The translations under genes were made by a program, and so were the position numbers. Positions 16,527-24,121 of a DNA stretch of 64,000 nucleotides are shown here, in pieces. The notes beneath the pieces were generated by a model. That model had not been told where the DNA came from, searched no databases, and saw only the letters and a program-made list of their open reading frames with translations. The number at the start of each line of letters is the position of its first letter. Position 1 is the first letter of the stretch. This DNA is from Agromyces protaetiae (GTDB taxonomy: Bacteria; Actinomycetota; Actinomycetes; Actinomycetales; Microbacteriaceae), in assembly GCF_030866785.1 (NCBI RefSeq), contig NZ_CP133018.1, positions 4,092,001-4,156,000 of the forward strand. The letters are read 5' to 3'.

Positions 16527-16632
16527 ACCCAGACGCCGGTTCCGGTCGCCGACCGTGCCGTGCAGCTCCGTCGCCCGAGCCGCTGTTCGCCCCGCCGAAC
16601 GCCCCCAACGGTTCATCTCGAAGCTGCCCGCG

Positions 16633-17622
16633 TCAGCGGCTCGCCGGATCGCCCGCGACCCACACGAATGGCCCGCGTCCGGCGAGCTCGCCCCGCGCCG
16701 CACGGGCGGCGAGCACCAGGGCGCCGTCGAGCGGGTCGCCGAGCGGCTCACGGAGCTCGACGCCGGGCCGCAGCTCGGCAATCGTCGCCGCAAAGGACTC
16801 GGCGAGTACGCCGCCCGCCCGGAACAGCCCGCCCGTCGCCGCCAGGCGCGGCGGCAGGCCCGGCATGAGGGCAGAGACTCCGCTGCGCGCCGCCTCCGCG
16901 CCGGCCTCGGCCGCGATGCCGGCGGCCACGGCGTCGCCGTCGGCCGCGAGGGCAAGCACGTCGGGCGCGAACGCCGCGAGCACACCGGCCCGGTCGGCCC
17001 GGGTGTAGAGCTGGGCGGGCCAGCCGGGCGGGTCGCCGAAGCGGGCGCGGCCGGCCGCCAGCAGCGCGGCTCCGGATGCCTCCACGCCGTCGTGGGCCCG
17101 CATCGCGATCTCGAGCCCGCGGCGTCCGATCCAGGCCCCGCCGCCGCGATCGCCGAGCAGGTGTCCCCAGCCGTCGACGCGCCGCCAGGTGGTGCGTCCG
17201 TCGCCACCGAGCGCGATCGCACCCGTGCCGAGCGCGACGGTCGCTCCCGCCTCGCCACCGAGCGCGCCCAGATGCGCGGTGACCGCGTCGAGCGCGACCA
17301 CGACCCTCGGGCGCGAGCGCGAGGCATCCGCCGCGCCGCCCGCGGCCGATTCGACGCGTATCGCCTCGGCGAGCGCCGCGGGATCGGCGACGAGCGACGC
17401 GAGGCCTGTGGCGCCGAGACCGACGCCGGTGAGTTCGGCGAACTCCTCCGGCCAGCGCTCGCGCGCGACGCGGAGCAGCTGCACCGCCACATCGGGCACC
17501 GAGCTGCCCGTGGCCGTCACACCGACACGCTCGCCGGTGAACTCGCGACGCTGGCCGTCCGCGCCGCGAAGCGCCACCCGGCTGCCCGAGCCGCCGAGAT
17601 CGATGCCGAGGCTGAGACTCAC
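16633..17622 (-). CDS. BadF/NagK-type sugar kinase, possible N-acetylmuramate/GlcNAc kinase (MurK-like)
   Basis: 329 aa from GTG 17622, whose GTGA overlaps the permease stop. ASKHA-fold motifs: 'LGIDLGGSGSRVAL' (phosphate 1, about 5-18), 'DAVTAHLGALGG', 'VALGTGAIALGG' (phosphate 2), 'GWGHLLGDRGGGAWIGRRGL' (typical of BadF/BadG family GlcNAc kinases) and 'LAATGGLFRAGGVLAESF'. The family includes eukaryotic NagK and clostridial MurK, which phosphorylates both MurNAc and GlcNAc. Being in one operon with an ABC importer and murQ, it most likely makes MurNAc 6-phosphate for MurQ. GlcNAc kinase is the main alternative. Confidence 0.82.
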   Translation of the reverse strand: MSLSLGIDLGGSGSRVALRGADGQRREFTGERVGVTATGSSVPDVAVQLLRVARERWPEEFAELTGVGLGATGLASLVADPAALAEAIRVESAAGGAADASRSRPRVVVALDAVTAHLGALGGEAGATVALGTGAIALGGDGRTTWRRVDGWGHLLGDRGGGAWIGRRGLEIAMRAHDGVEASGAALLAAGRARFGDPPGWPAQLYTRADRAGVLAAFAPDVLALAADGDAVAAGIAAEAGAEAARSGVSALMPGLPPRLAATGGLFRAGGVLAESFAATIAELRPGVELREPLGDPLDGALVLAARAARGELAGRGPFVWVAGDPASR

Positions 17623-18518
17623 TTGCTCATGCCGGCGGTCAGGCCCGACACGATCTGCTTCGTCGCGAGCAGGAACAGGACCACGAGCGGGATCGTCGCA
17701 AGCGTCAACCCGGCGAACAGCGTGGCCCAGTCGGTCTGATACTCGCCGAAGAACCGGGTGATGCCGACCGGCAGGGTGTATGAGCTCTGGTCGCGGATCA
17801 GGATCAGCGGGTAGAAGAAGTCGTTCCAGACCGGCACGAACCGGAACACGATGACCGTCGCGATCGCAGGCCGGACGAGCGGGAGGTGCACGCGCCAGAA
17901 CGTCGCGAACGGCCCCGCGCCGTCGAGCCGTGCGGCCTCGTCGAGCTCGATCGGCAGCTGTCTGAAGAAGCTCGCGAGCACGAACGTGGAGAACGGGATG
18001 CCGAGGGCCGCGTACACGAGGATCAGGCTCCACAGGTTCGACACCAGGCCGGCCGCGTCGAGCATGAAGAACAGGGGCAGGATCGCGAGGTACACGGGCA
18101 GCATGAGCCCGGAGAGGAACATGCCCTCGAGCGTCGTGAAGAGCTTCGACCGGGTCCGGGCGAAGGCGTACGCCGCGAGCAGCGACACCGCCGTGGACAG
18201 CACCACCGAGGCGAACGTGACAAAGATCGAGTTGAAGAAGTAGGTGTCGAACGACGCGGTGATCCACGCCTTCTGATAGCTCGTGAAGTTCGGCGGCGCC
18301 GGCAGGCCGAGCGGGTGTTGCGCCATGTCCTGGGTGGTGCGCAGCGAGTTCGACACCATGAGCAGCAGCGGGGCGATCGAGATCGCCGCGTACAGCCAGA
18401 GGAATGTGCTCGACGCGATGCCGCCCGCGGTCACGCGGGGCCGGCGTCTGCGTACGGGGCGACGCTCCGCGGGGGCCGAGGCCGCTTCGCGTGTGCTGGG
18501 AGAGATCGTCGCGGTCAT
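17619..18518 (-). CDS. ABC importer permease, MalG-type (amino sugar locus)
   Basis: 299 aa, ATG 18518, sharing one base with the stop of the preceding permease (TGATG). The N-terminus is basic and Pro/Arg-rich, followed by six membrane segments. EAA loop 'LDEAARLDGAGPFATFWRVHLP'. The C-terminus 'LLATKQIVSGLTAGMSK' is typical of CUT1 MalG. It sits between the MalF-type permease and the kinase, with the kinase start overlapping its stop, so all are co-translated. Confidence 0.93.
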   Translation of the reverse strand: MTATISPSTREAASAPAERRPVRRRRPRVTAGGIASSTFLWLYAAISIAPLLLMVSNSLRTTQDMAQHPLGLPAPPNFTSYQKAWITASFDTYFFNSIFVTFASVVLSTAVSLLAAYAFARTRSKLFTTLEGMFLSGLMLPVYLAILPLFFMLDAAGLVSNLWSLILVYAALGIPFSTFVLASFFRQLPIELDEAARLDGAGPFATFWRVHLPLVRPAIATVIVFRFVPVWNDFFYPLILIRDQSSYTLPVGITRFFGEYQTDWATLFAGLTLATIPLVVLFLLATKQIVSGLTAGMSK

Positions 18519-19471
18519 CAGAAGAGCTTCCGTTCGGTCCGGCGAAGCAGCCAGGTGATCAGGATCGCGACGCCGAAGATGAAGAGGAACAGCAGGGTGG
18601 CGATCGCGGAGCTCGTGCCGATCGCGTTCGAAGAACCCGATTCGAAGGCCGTGCGGTAGAAGAGCAGGCTGAGCACATCGGTGGCCCCCGCCGGGTTGCC
18701 CTGGGAACCGCCGAGCGCGTACGGGATCGGGAACGCCTCCATGGCCCCGATGAACGTGAGGACGCTCACGGTGCCGATCGCTGGCACGAGCATCGGCAGG
18801 GTGATGGAGCGGAAGCGCTGCCACGCGCTCGCCCCGTCGAGCGACGCCGCCTCGTCGATCTCCTCGGGGATTCCGCCGAGGGCCGCGCCGTAGAGCAGCA
18901 CGGGGAAGCCGATCCACTGCCACGCGGTGACGAAGACGACGACCCAGATGGCGGTCTGGGGGTTGCCGAGCCATGGCTGCGCGAGCTCACCGAGTCCGAT
19001 CGACCGCAGCACCGCGTTCACCGGACCGAACAAAGGGGAGAGCATGAGCGACCAGAGGTAGCCGATGACGAGCGGCGAGACGAGATAGGGCAGGGTGTAC
19101 ATCGTCTGGAAGAACCGCTTGAACCGGCTGATCCGGTGCAGCAGGGTCGCGAGTGCCAGCCCGACGGTGTTCTGGAAGAGCATCGCGCCGGCGAACAGCA
19201 GGATGTTGTGCACGAACGCGTTCGGGATGTCCTCGCTGTAGGGCAACTTCGTGAACAGCGCGACGTAGTTCTCGAGTCCGACGAATTCGCCGCGCACGAT
19301 GCCGGTCCAGGCGAAGAACGAGTAGCTGAGCGCCGTGAGCAGCGGGTACGCGATGAAGACCGCGAAGAGGATCAGCGCGGGGAGGACGAAGACCATGCCC
19401 GCGCGTCGGGAAAGGGCGATGCCCGTGTTCCCTCGGCGGCGCGGCGCCTTGAGTGTCGTGATGGCGGACAT
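18518..19471 (-). CDS. ABC importer permease, MalF-type (amino sugar locus)
   Basis: 317 aa, ATG 19471 with AGGAA upstream. Six membrane segments starting 'GMVFVLPALILFAVFIAYPLL'; EAA loop 'IDEAASLDGASAWQRFRSITLP'. It follows the binding-protein gene after 41 nt. It forms the membrane pore with the MalG-type partner. No ATPase gene is present, as in the arabinoside importer at 5.5-8.7 kb. Confidence 0.93.
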   Translation of the reverse strand: MSAITTLKAPRRRGNTGIALSRRAGMVFVLPALILFAVFIAYPLLTALSYSFFAWTGIVRGEFVGLENYVALFTKLPYSEDIPNAFVHNILLFAGAMLFQNTVGLALATLLHRISRFKRFFQTMYTLPYLVSPLVIGYLWSLMLSPLFGPVNAVLRSIGLGELAQPWLGNPQTAIWVVVFVTAWQWIGFPVLLYGAALGGIPEEIDEAASLDGASAWQRFRSITLPMLVPAIGTVSVLTFIGAMEAFPIPYALGGSQGNPAGATDVLSLLFYRTAFESGSSNAIGTSSAIATLLFLFIFGVAILITWLLRRTERKLF

Positions 19472-19512
19472 GGTCTTCGTTCCTCGCTATCGGATGCGTT
19501 CTGGGGAGCCGG

Positions 19513-20799
19513 TCACTCGCCGGGGGTGAACCACTGCGAGATCCCGGTCTGCAGCGCTGCGGCAGCACCGGCCGCGTCGGTCTGCCCGAGGAACATCTTC
19601 TGCACCTCGGCGCCGAGCACGGCGGTGCCGAGCGGCTCACCGTACCGGAAGTCGACGAGCAGCAGGTACGGAGCCTGCCCGGCTTCCGCGTTCGCCCACG
19701 CCTCCTTCATCACGGCATCCTCATACTCGACGCCGGGGATCGCCGAGAACTGGTTCAGCTCGTCGGCCACGAGCTGCCCGAACTCGGGCGTCGCGAGCCA
19801 GTTGAGCAGCTTCAGCGACTCTTCCTTGTGCTTCGACTTGGCGTTGATGGCGAAGTTGCCGTCGGCGTACGCGGGCGAGACGGGAGCGTCGAGCACCGCC
19901 CCCTCGGGCAGCGGCACCTGGTACGAGGCGAACTCGAGGTCGGGCGCCTGGTTGCGGAAGGTCGCGATCTCGAACGAGCCGCCGGGGAACTGCGCCGCCT
20001 GACCGGAGGTGAACTGGATCTGGCTGTCGGTGTAGCTCACACCGACGACGTCGGGCGTGAGGTACTTCTGCAGGTCGGTGATCAGACCGAGCGACGCGAC
20101 ATAGTCGGGGTCGGTGAAGTCGGTCTCGCCCGAAAGCACCTTCGCTTCGAAGTCCGCGCCGCCGTAGCGCGCGCTGCCGACGATGTCGGCGAAGATCGGC
20201 AGGATCCAGTCGTCCTTCGCACCGAGTGCGATGGGCGTGACTCCCGCTGCGAGCAGGGTCTCCTGCACGTCGATGAACTCGTCCCAGGTGGTGGGCACCT
20301 CGAGTCCGTGCTCGTCGAAGATCGCCGTGTTGTAGAACATCTGGAGCGTCTGAGTGGCGAGCGGGACGGCGTAGGTCTTGCCGTCGGCCTTGCCCTTCGC
20401 ACCGGCGATGACGCTCGGGGCGATGTCGTCGAGTCCGTCGACGTCGCCGTCGATGGGCTCGAGCTGGCCCGCCTCGATGTTCGGCTGCAGCTGGCCATAG
20501 GCACGCACCATGGGCACGTCGGGACCGTCGCTGCCGGCAAGGCCGGTGGTCAGGATCTGGTTGTACTCAGTGTTCTGGAACGCCTCGAACTCGACGGTGA
20601 TGCCGGGGTTCTCTTCCTCGAAGACATCGAAGATCTTGGTGTAGGCGTCGACGTCTTCAGTGCGCCAGGACCAGACCTTCAGGGTGACGTCGTCGCCGCT
20701 CGCCTGGTCATCGCCGCTCGACGCGCTCGGTGCGCAGGCGCTGAGCAGGAGGGCGGAGCCGGCCAGGAGGGCCGCGGTCGTGAGGATGCGTCGCCTCAT
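19513..20799 (-). CDS. ABC importer lipoprotein binding protein, candidate MurNAc/muropeptide binder
   Basis: 428 aa, ATG 20799 with AAGGAG 7 nt upstream. Signal peptide ends 'ALLLSAC' with lipid-anchored Cys22. CUT1 binding-protein body: 'VTLKVWSWRTEDVDAYTKIFDVFEEENPGI', 'LAGSDGPDVPMVRAYGQLQPNI', 'TYAVPLATQTLQMFYNTAIFDEHGLEVPTTWDEF'. Genes on either side (murQ 59 nt upstream, kinase downstream) suggest it captures N-acetylmuramic acid, GlcNAc-MurNAc or similar wall fragments. Ligand is inferred only from context. Confidence 0.9.
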   Translation of the reverse strand: MRRRILTTAALLAGSALLLSACAPSASSGDDQASGDDVTLKVWSWRTEDVDAYTKIFDVFEEENPGITVEFEAFQNTEYNQILTTGLAGSDGPDVPMVRAYGQLQPNIEAGQLEPIDGDVDGLDDIAPSVIAGAKGKADGKTYAVPLATQTLQMFYNTAIFDEHGLEVPTTWDEFIDVQETLLAAGVTPIALGAKDDWILPIFADIVGSARYGGADFEAKVLSGETDFTDPDYVASLGLITDLQKYLTPDVVGVSYTDSQIQFTSGQAAQFPGGSFEIATFRNQAPDLEFASYQVPLPEGAVLDAPVSPAYADGNFAINAKSKHKEESLKLLNWLATPEFGQLVADELNQFSAIPGVEYEDAVMKEAWANAEAGQAPYLLLVDFRYGEPLGTAVLGAEVQKMFLGQTDAAGAAAALQTGISQWFTPGE

Positions 20800-20858
20800 C
20801 GTGATTTCTCCTTCATGTGGATGGTGCAGGGGGTGGGTGGTGCAGGTACCGGCCGACG

Positions 20859-21794
20859 TCAGCGGGATGCCTCGGCGAGCGCGTCGCGGACGGATCCGCC
20901 GTGCTCGGCGATGAGCCGGCGGGCCTCGTCGATCTCGATGCCGCCGACGGCGGCGACGATCGCGGTCTTCAGCTCGCCGTCGGCCGAGGCGAGGAGCTGG
21001 CGGGCGGCGGCGGGCTGGAGGCCGGTCGCATCGGCAAGGATGCGCACCGTGCGGTGACGCAGCTTGTCGTTGGTCGCGACGACCGACACCATGAGGTTCG
21101 ACCAGGTGCGACCCACCGCGACCATGAGCGCGGTCGAGAATCCGTTCAGCACGAGCTTCTCGGCGGTCGCCGCCTTCAGGCGGGTCGAACCGGTCAGCAC
21201 CTCGGCACCAGTCTCGAGCACGATCACGGTGTCGGCGAGGTGCGCGAGGTCGGCGTGCGGGTTGCTCGAGACGAGCGCGGTGTGCGCACCGGCCGCTCGT
21301 GCCACCGCGAGCGCGCCGCCGACGTATGGTGTGTTGCCGCTCGCCGCGAGACCGATCGCGACGTCGTCGGGGCCGAGGTCTGCGGCCGCGGCGCGGCCTT
21401 CGGCGTCGGAATCCTCGGCGTCCTCGACCGCGTTCACCAGGGCGGCGGCGCCGCCCGCGATGTGGCCGACGACGCGGCCGGGCTCGAGGTTGAACGTCGG
21501 GAGCAGTTCGGCCGCGTCGAGCACGCCGAGTCGTCCGGAGGTGCCCGCGCCGAAGTAGTGGACGGTTCCGCCCCGGCGGAACCGTCCGGCGGTGAGGTCG
21601 ACGAGGCCCGCGAGCTGCGGCAGCACAGCATCGACCGCTTCCACCGCGACCCGGTCCTCGGCGTTCAGCAGACGGAGCACCTCGAGACTGGACTTCGCGT
21701 CGAGCTCGGCAGAGGCCTCGAGCCGCTCCTCGGTGGGCGGGAGCGGCCGCTCGCCGTCTGGTCGGCGGTCCAGCAGGAGGTCTGGGGTGCTCAT
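20859..21794 (-). CDS. murQ: N-acetylmuramic acid 6-phosphate etherase
   Basis: 311 aa, ATG 21794. SIS-fold enzyme with the signature 'VHYFGAGTSGRLGVLDAAELLPTF' (79-101; the Glu in DAAE probably matches a catalytic Glu of E. coli MurQ). It continues with 'GLAASGNTPYVGGALAVARAAGA', 'GSTRLKAATAEKLVLNGFSTALMV' and 'TNDKLRHRTVRILADATGL', all strongly typical of MurQ. It splits the lactyl ether of MurNAc 6-phosphate, giving GlcNAc 6-phosphate and D-lactate. First gene of the leftward operon and divergent from a beta-lactamase-fold hydrolase gene. Confidence 0.96.
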   Translation of the reverse strand: MSTPDLLLDRRPDGERPLPPTEERLEASAELDAKSSLEVLRLLNAEDRVAVEAVDAVLPQLAGLVDLTAGRFRRGGTVHYFGAGTSGRLGVLDAAELLPTFNLEPGRVVGHIAGGAAALVNAVEDAEDSDAEGRAAAADLGPDDVAIGLAASGNTPYVGGALAVARAAGAHTALVSSNPHADLAHLADTVIVLETGAEVLTGSTRLKAATAEKLVLNGFSTALMVAVGRTWSNLMVSVVATNDKLRHRTVRILADATGLQPAAARQLLASADGELKTAIVAAVGGIEIDEARRLIAEHGGSVRDALAEASR

Positions 21795-21840
21795 TTGGGA
21801 GACTGGATCCTTCACGTCGTCGGGTGGTTCCGACCCAGTA

Positions 21841-21892
21841 TGTATAAAAGTATCGAGTTTCGGAAGCACAAAGATTATTTTTTTCATATGAC
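21841..21892. promoter_or_regulatory. AT-rich divergent control region of murQ and the serine hydrolase gene
   Basis: About 50 bp of AT-rich sequence between divergent genes: TATAAA (21843-21848) and a T-run element ATTATTTTTTTCATATG just at the hydrolase ATG (21888). The element TTTTTTTCAT recurs as a pair upstream of the 24122 gene (23965-24013). An RpiR-type regulator encoded at 23056 is the natural candidate to bind all copies. Confidence 0.5.
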
Positions 21893-22949
21893 TCGGTCAT
21901 CTGCGTCGTTGAGCACCGCGATCGATGAGGCTCTCACTCTGGGGCTCGGCTCGGCCGCCTCGGTCGTGCTCGCGGTCGAGGGCGATGTGGTCGTCGAGCA
22001 TCATGCCGGGACGACCCGCTCGTGGGAGGGGCCCGGAATCCGCAAGGTCCGGCACGGACGCCGCGTCGAGGCATCCACCCGCTTCGATCTCGCCTCCGTG
22101 ACCAAGCCGATCGTCGCTGCCGCCCTGCTCGCAGAGCTGGACGCACGCGCGCTCGATCCCGCGCTGCCGGTCGCCGAGCTCCTGCCCGAGTTCCGCGATG
22201 GGCCCGCCCGATCGACCACCATCGCGCAGTTGCTCAACCACACGGCCGGTTTCGCGGCGGAGTGGCCCGATCGAGCCCCTGATCCCCGCGCGGTTCGGTT
22301 CCGGGCCGGCGCCCGGCCCGAGGCGCCGCCGGGCACGCGCCACCACTACTCGTGTGTCGGATACATCTGGGCTGGCCTTGCGGCGGAGGCGCTAGCCGGC
22401 ATCCCGCTCGACGACCTGGTCCGCCAACGCGTGCTCGGCCCGCTCGGCATGCACCAGACGGGGTACCGTCCGGACCCGTCTACCCGATCGGGCATCGCCG
22501 CGACCGAGGTGCAGCTGGGGCGCGGTCTCGTGCACGGCGAGGTCCACGACGAGACCGCCGCCGCGCTCGGCGGCGTGAGCGGCAACGCCGGGCTGTTCGG
22601 CACCGCCCGCGACCTGCTCAGGTTCGCCGAGGCGCTGCGCACCGGCGGTCTCGTCGACGGCCGGCGGGTGCTGGCGCCCGCCGTGACCGAGGCGCTGACC
22701 ACGCTCCGCCCGCTGCCGACCGACCCGGGCTTCGGTCAGGCGCTCGGCCCGCGGCTCGACGAGGCGTGGATGCGCGGACTCGGCCGCACGACCGCCGGGC
22801 ACACCGGGTTCACCGGGACTGCGTTCGCGACGGAGCCAGGGGGAGCGCGATCGATCGTGCTCCTGACCAACCGGGTACATCCCACGCGCGACGATGACGC
22901 GATCCACGGACTGCGCGCCAGGGTCGCCGGGCTGGCGGGGCAGTGGTGA
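21888..22949 (+). CDS. Cytosolic beta-lactamase-fold serine hydrolase (class C/AmiE-like)
   Basis: 353 aa, ATG 21888, without a Shine-Dalgarno sequence and without a signal peptide. Serine hydrolase motifs: Ser70-Val-Thr-Lys73 in 'FDLASVTKPIV', Tyr154 in 'HHYSCVGYIW', 'LLNHTAGF', and 'AGHTGFTGT' near the C-terminus in place of KTG. In Bacillus subtilis the mur cluster holds AmiE, a class C beta-lactamase-family amidase that strips peptides from MurNAc. This gene's position beside murQ suggests a similar job on imported muropeptides, or an esterase role. Not a resistance enzyme by context. Confidence 0.85.
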   Translation: MTRSSASLSTAIDEALTLGLGSAASVVLAVEGDVVVEHHAGTTRSWEGPGIRKVRHGRRVEASTRFDLASVTKPIVAAALLAELDARALDPALPVAELLPEFRDGPARSTTIAQLLNHTAGFAAEWPDRAPDPRAVRFRAGARPEAPPGTRHHYSCVGYIWAGLAAEALAGIPLDDLVRQRVLGPLGMHQTGYRPDPSTRSGIAATEVQLGRGLVHGEVHDETAAALGGVSGNAGLFGTARDLLRFAEALRTGGLVDGRRVLAPAVTEALTTLRPLPTDPGFGQALGPRLDEAWMRGLGRTTAGHTGFTGTAFATEPGGARSIVLLTNRVHPTRDDDAIHGLRARVAGLAGQW

Positions 22950-23055
22950 TCCGGATGGCCCTCATCGGCGGACCCGCGGTCGCACCGGAGCGGACGCGGC
23001 ATCTTCGCTCGATAGGATGCGACTCCAGTACCGCCGACGCCGTAGGAGGCCGACC

Positions 23056-23922
23056 TTGACCGACGTGTTCGTCGCCCTCCGCCAGCGGATGCCCTCGCTC
23101 TCGAAAGCCGAGCACCACATCGCCGAGCTCGTGCTGGACCGTCCGGCCGTCGTGGTCGAGTCCACGATCACCCGGCTCGCCACGCTGGCCGGCACCTCTC
23201 CGGCCTCGGTGGCCCGGTTCTGCCGCGCGGTCGGCTATGCCGGCTACAAGGAGTTCCGCATCGCGATCGCCGCCGCGAACAGCCGTGAGGAGGCGGCGCG
23301 CGAGCTGTTCCGGGTCGACGACGCCGAGATCGACGCGAACGACTCGGCGCTCGACGTGGTCACGAAGGTCGCGTACCAGGAAGCTCGCGCGATCGAGGAG
23401 ACCGCACGGAGCCTCGACCTCGACGCGCTCGACGCGGTCGTCCAGGCGATCCGGTCCGCACCGCGAATCGACGTGTTCGGCGCCGGGTCGAGCGGACTCA
23501 CCGCGCAGGACCTGCAGCTGAAGCTGCACCGGGTCGGGGTGCCGAGCTTCTGCTGGACGGATGCGCACCTCGCGCTGACCTCGTTCGCCCTGACCGGTCC
23601 CGAGTGTGTCGCGATCGGCATCTCGCACTCGGGTCAGACGGTCGAGCCGAATCAAATGCTCGCGCTCGCCCGGAGCCGAGGCGCGACGACGGTCGCCATC
23701 ACGAACTACCCCGACTCCCCCATCGCCGACGTCGCCGACCTCCTGCTGGTCACGAGCGCACGCGAGTCGCGCTACCGCACCGGGGCGATGTCGAGCCGAC
23801 TCGCGCAGATGGCCATCGTCGACTTCCTCGTCGTCAGGCTGCTGCAGGGCGAGATCGATCGGGTCGGCGGACTCCTCCGACTCACATACGACGCAGTGCA
23901 GGCGCATCGCCTCGACGGCTGA
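23056..23922 (+). CDS. RpiR/MurR-family regulator with SIS sugar-phosphate domain
   Basis: 288 aa from TTG 23056 with AGGAGG 6 nt upstream; the frame is open further upstream but lacks signals. N-terminal HTH_6 domain: 'LSKAEHHIAELVLDRPAVVVESTITRLATLAGTSPASVARFCRAVGYAGYKEFR'. C-terminal SIS domain: 'IDVFGAGSSGLTAQDLQLKLHRVG', 'IGISHSGQTVEPNQMLALARSRGATTVAITN'. MurR of E. coli, the same family, senses MurNAc 6-phosphate and controls murQP. It lies between the two hydrolase genes, 106 nt after the first. Confidence 0.92.
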   Translation: MTDVFVALRQRMPSLSKAEHHIAELVLDRPAVVVESTITRLATLAGTSPASVARFCRAVGYAGYKEFRIAIAAANSREEAARELFRVDDAEIDANDSALDVVTKVAYQEARAIEETARSLDLDALDAVVQAIRSAPRIDVFGAGSSGLTAQDLQLKLHRVGVPSFCWTDAHLALTSFALTGPECVAIGISHSGQTVEPNQMLALARSRGATTVAITNYPDSPIADVADLLLVTSARESRYRTGAMSSRLAQMAIVDFLVVRLLQGEIDRVGGLLRLTYDAVQAHRLDG

Positions 23923-23964
23923 GCGGCGCGAAGGCGGGCGGCGAAGGCGAGCCGCGAAGCTCGC

Positions 23965-24013
23965 GGTAAAATTTCTTCATCAGTTCCAGAGTTTCTGGTA
24001 CTTTTTTTCATCA
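23965..24013 (+). promoter_or_regulatory. Paired operator-like elements upstream of the anchored hydrolase gene
   Basis: GGTAAAATTTCTTCATCA (23965-23982) and GGTACTTTTTTTCATCA (23997-24013) repeat the same element 32 bp apart, about three helical turns. Between them is a short hairpin CCAGA-GTT-TCTGG (23986-23998). A related element is at 21875-21890. Probable RpiR-type binding sites. Confidence 0.6.
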
Positions 24014-24121
24014 ACGCCTCAGACCGCAGTCATGCGAGCTCCCGACCGGAGCGCCGCGGTCGCGGGCGGACGCGGCTGATCCGCCGACCCTTCTTCGTGT
24101 TCGAACGCAATGGAGCTTCAT

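Noticed and set aside
21888..22949. Antibiotic-resistance beta-lactamase
   Set aside because: There is no signal peptide and the gene is part of the murQ region, so a wall-fragment hydrolase is more likely.
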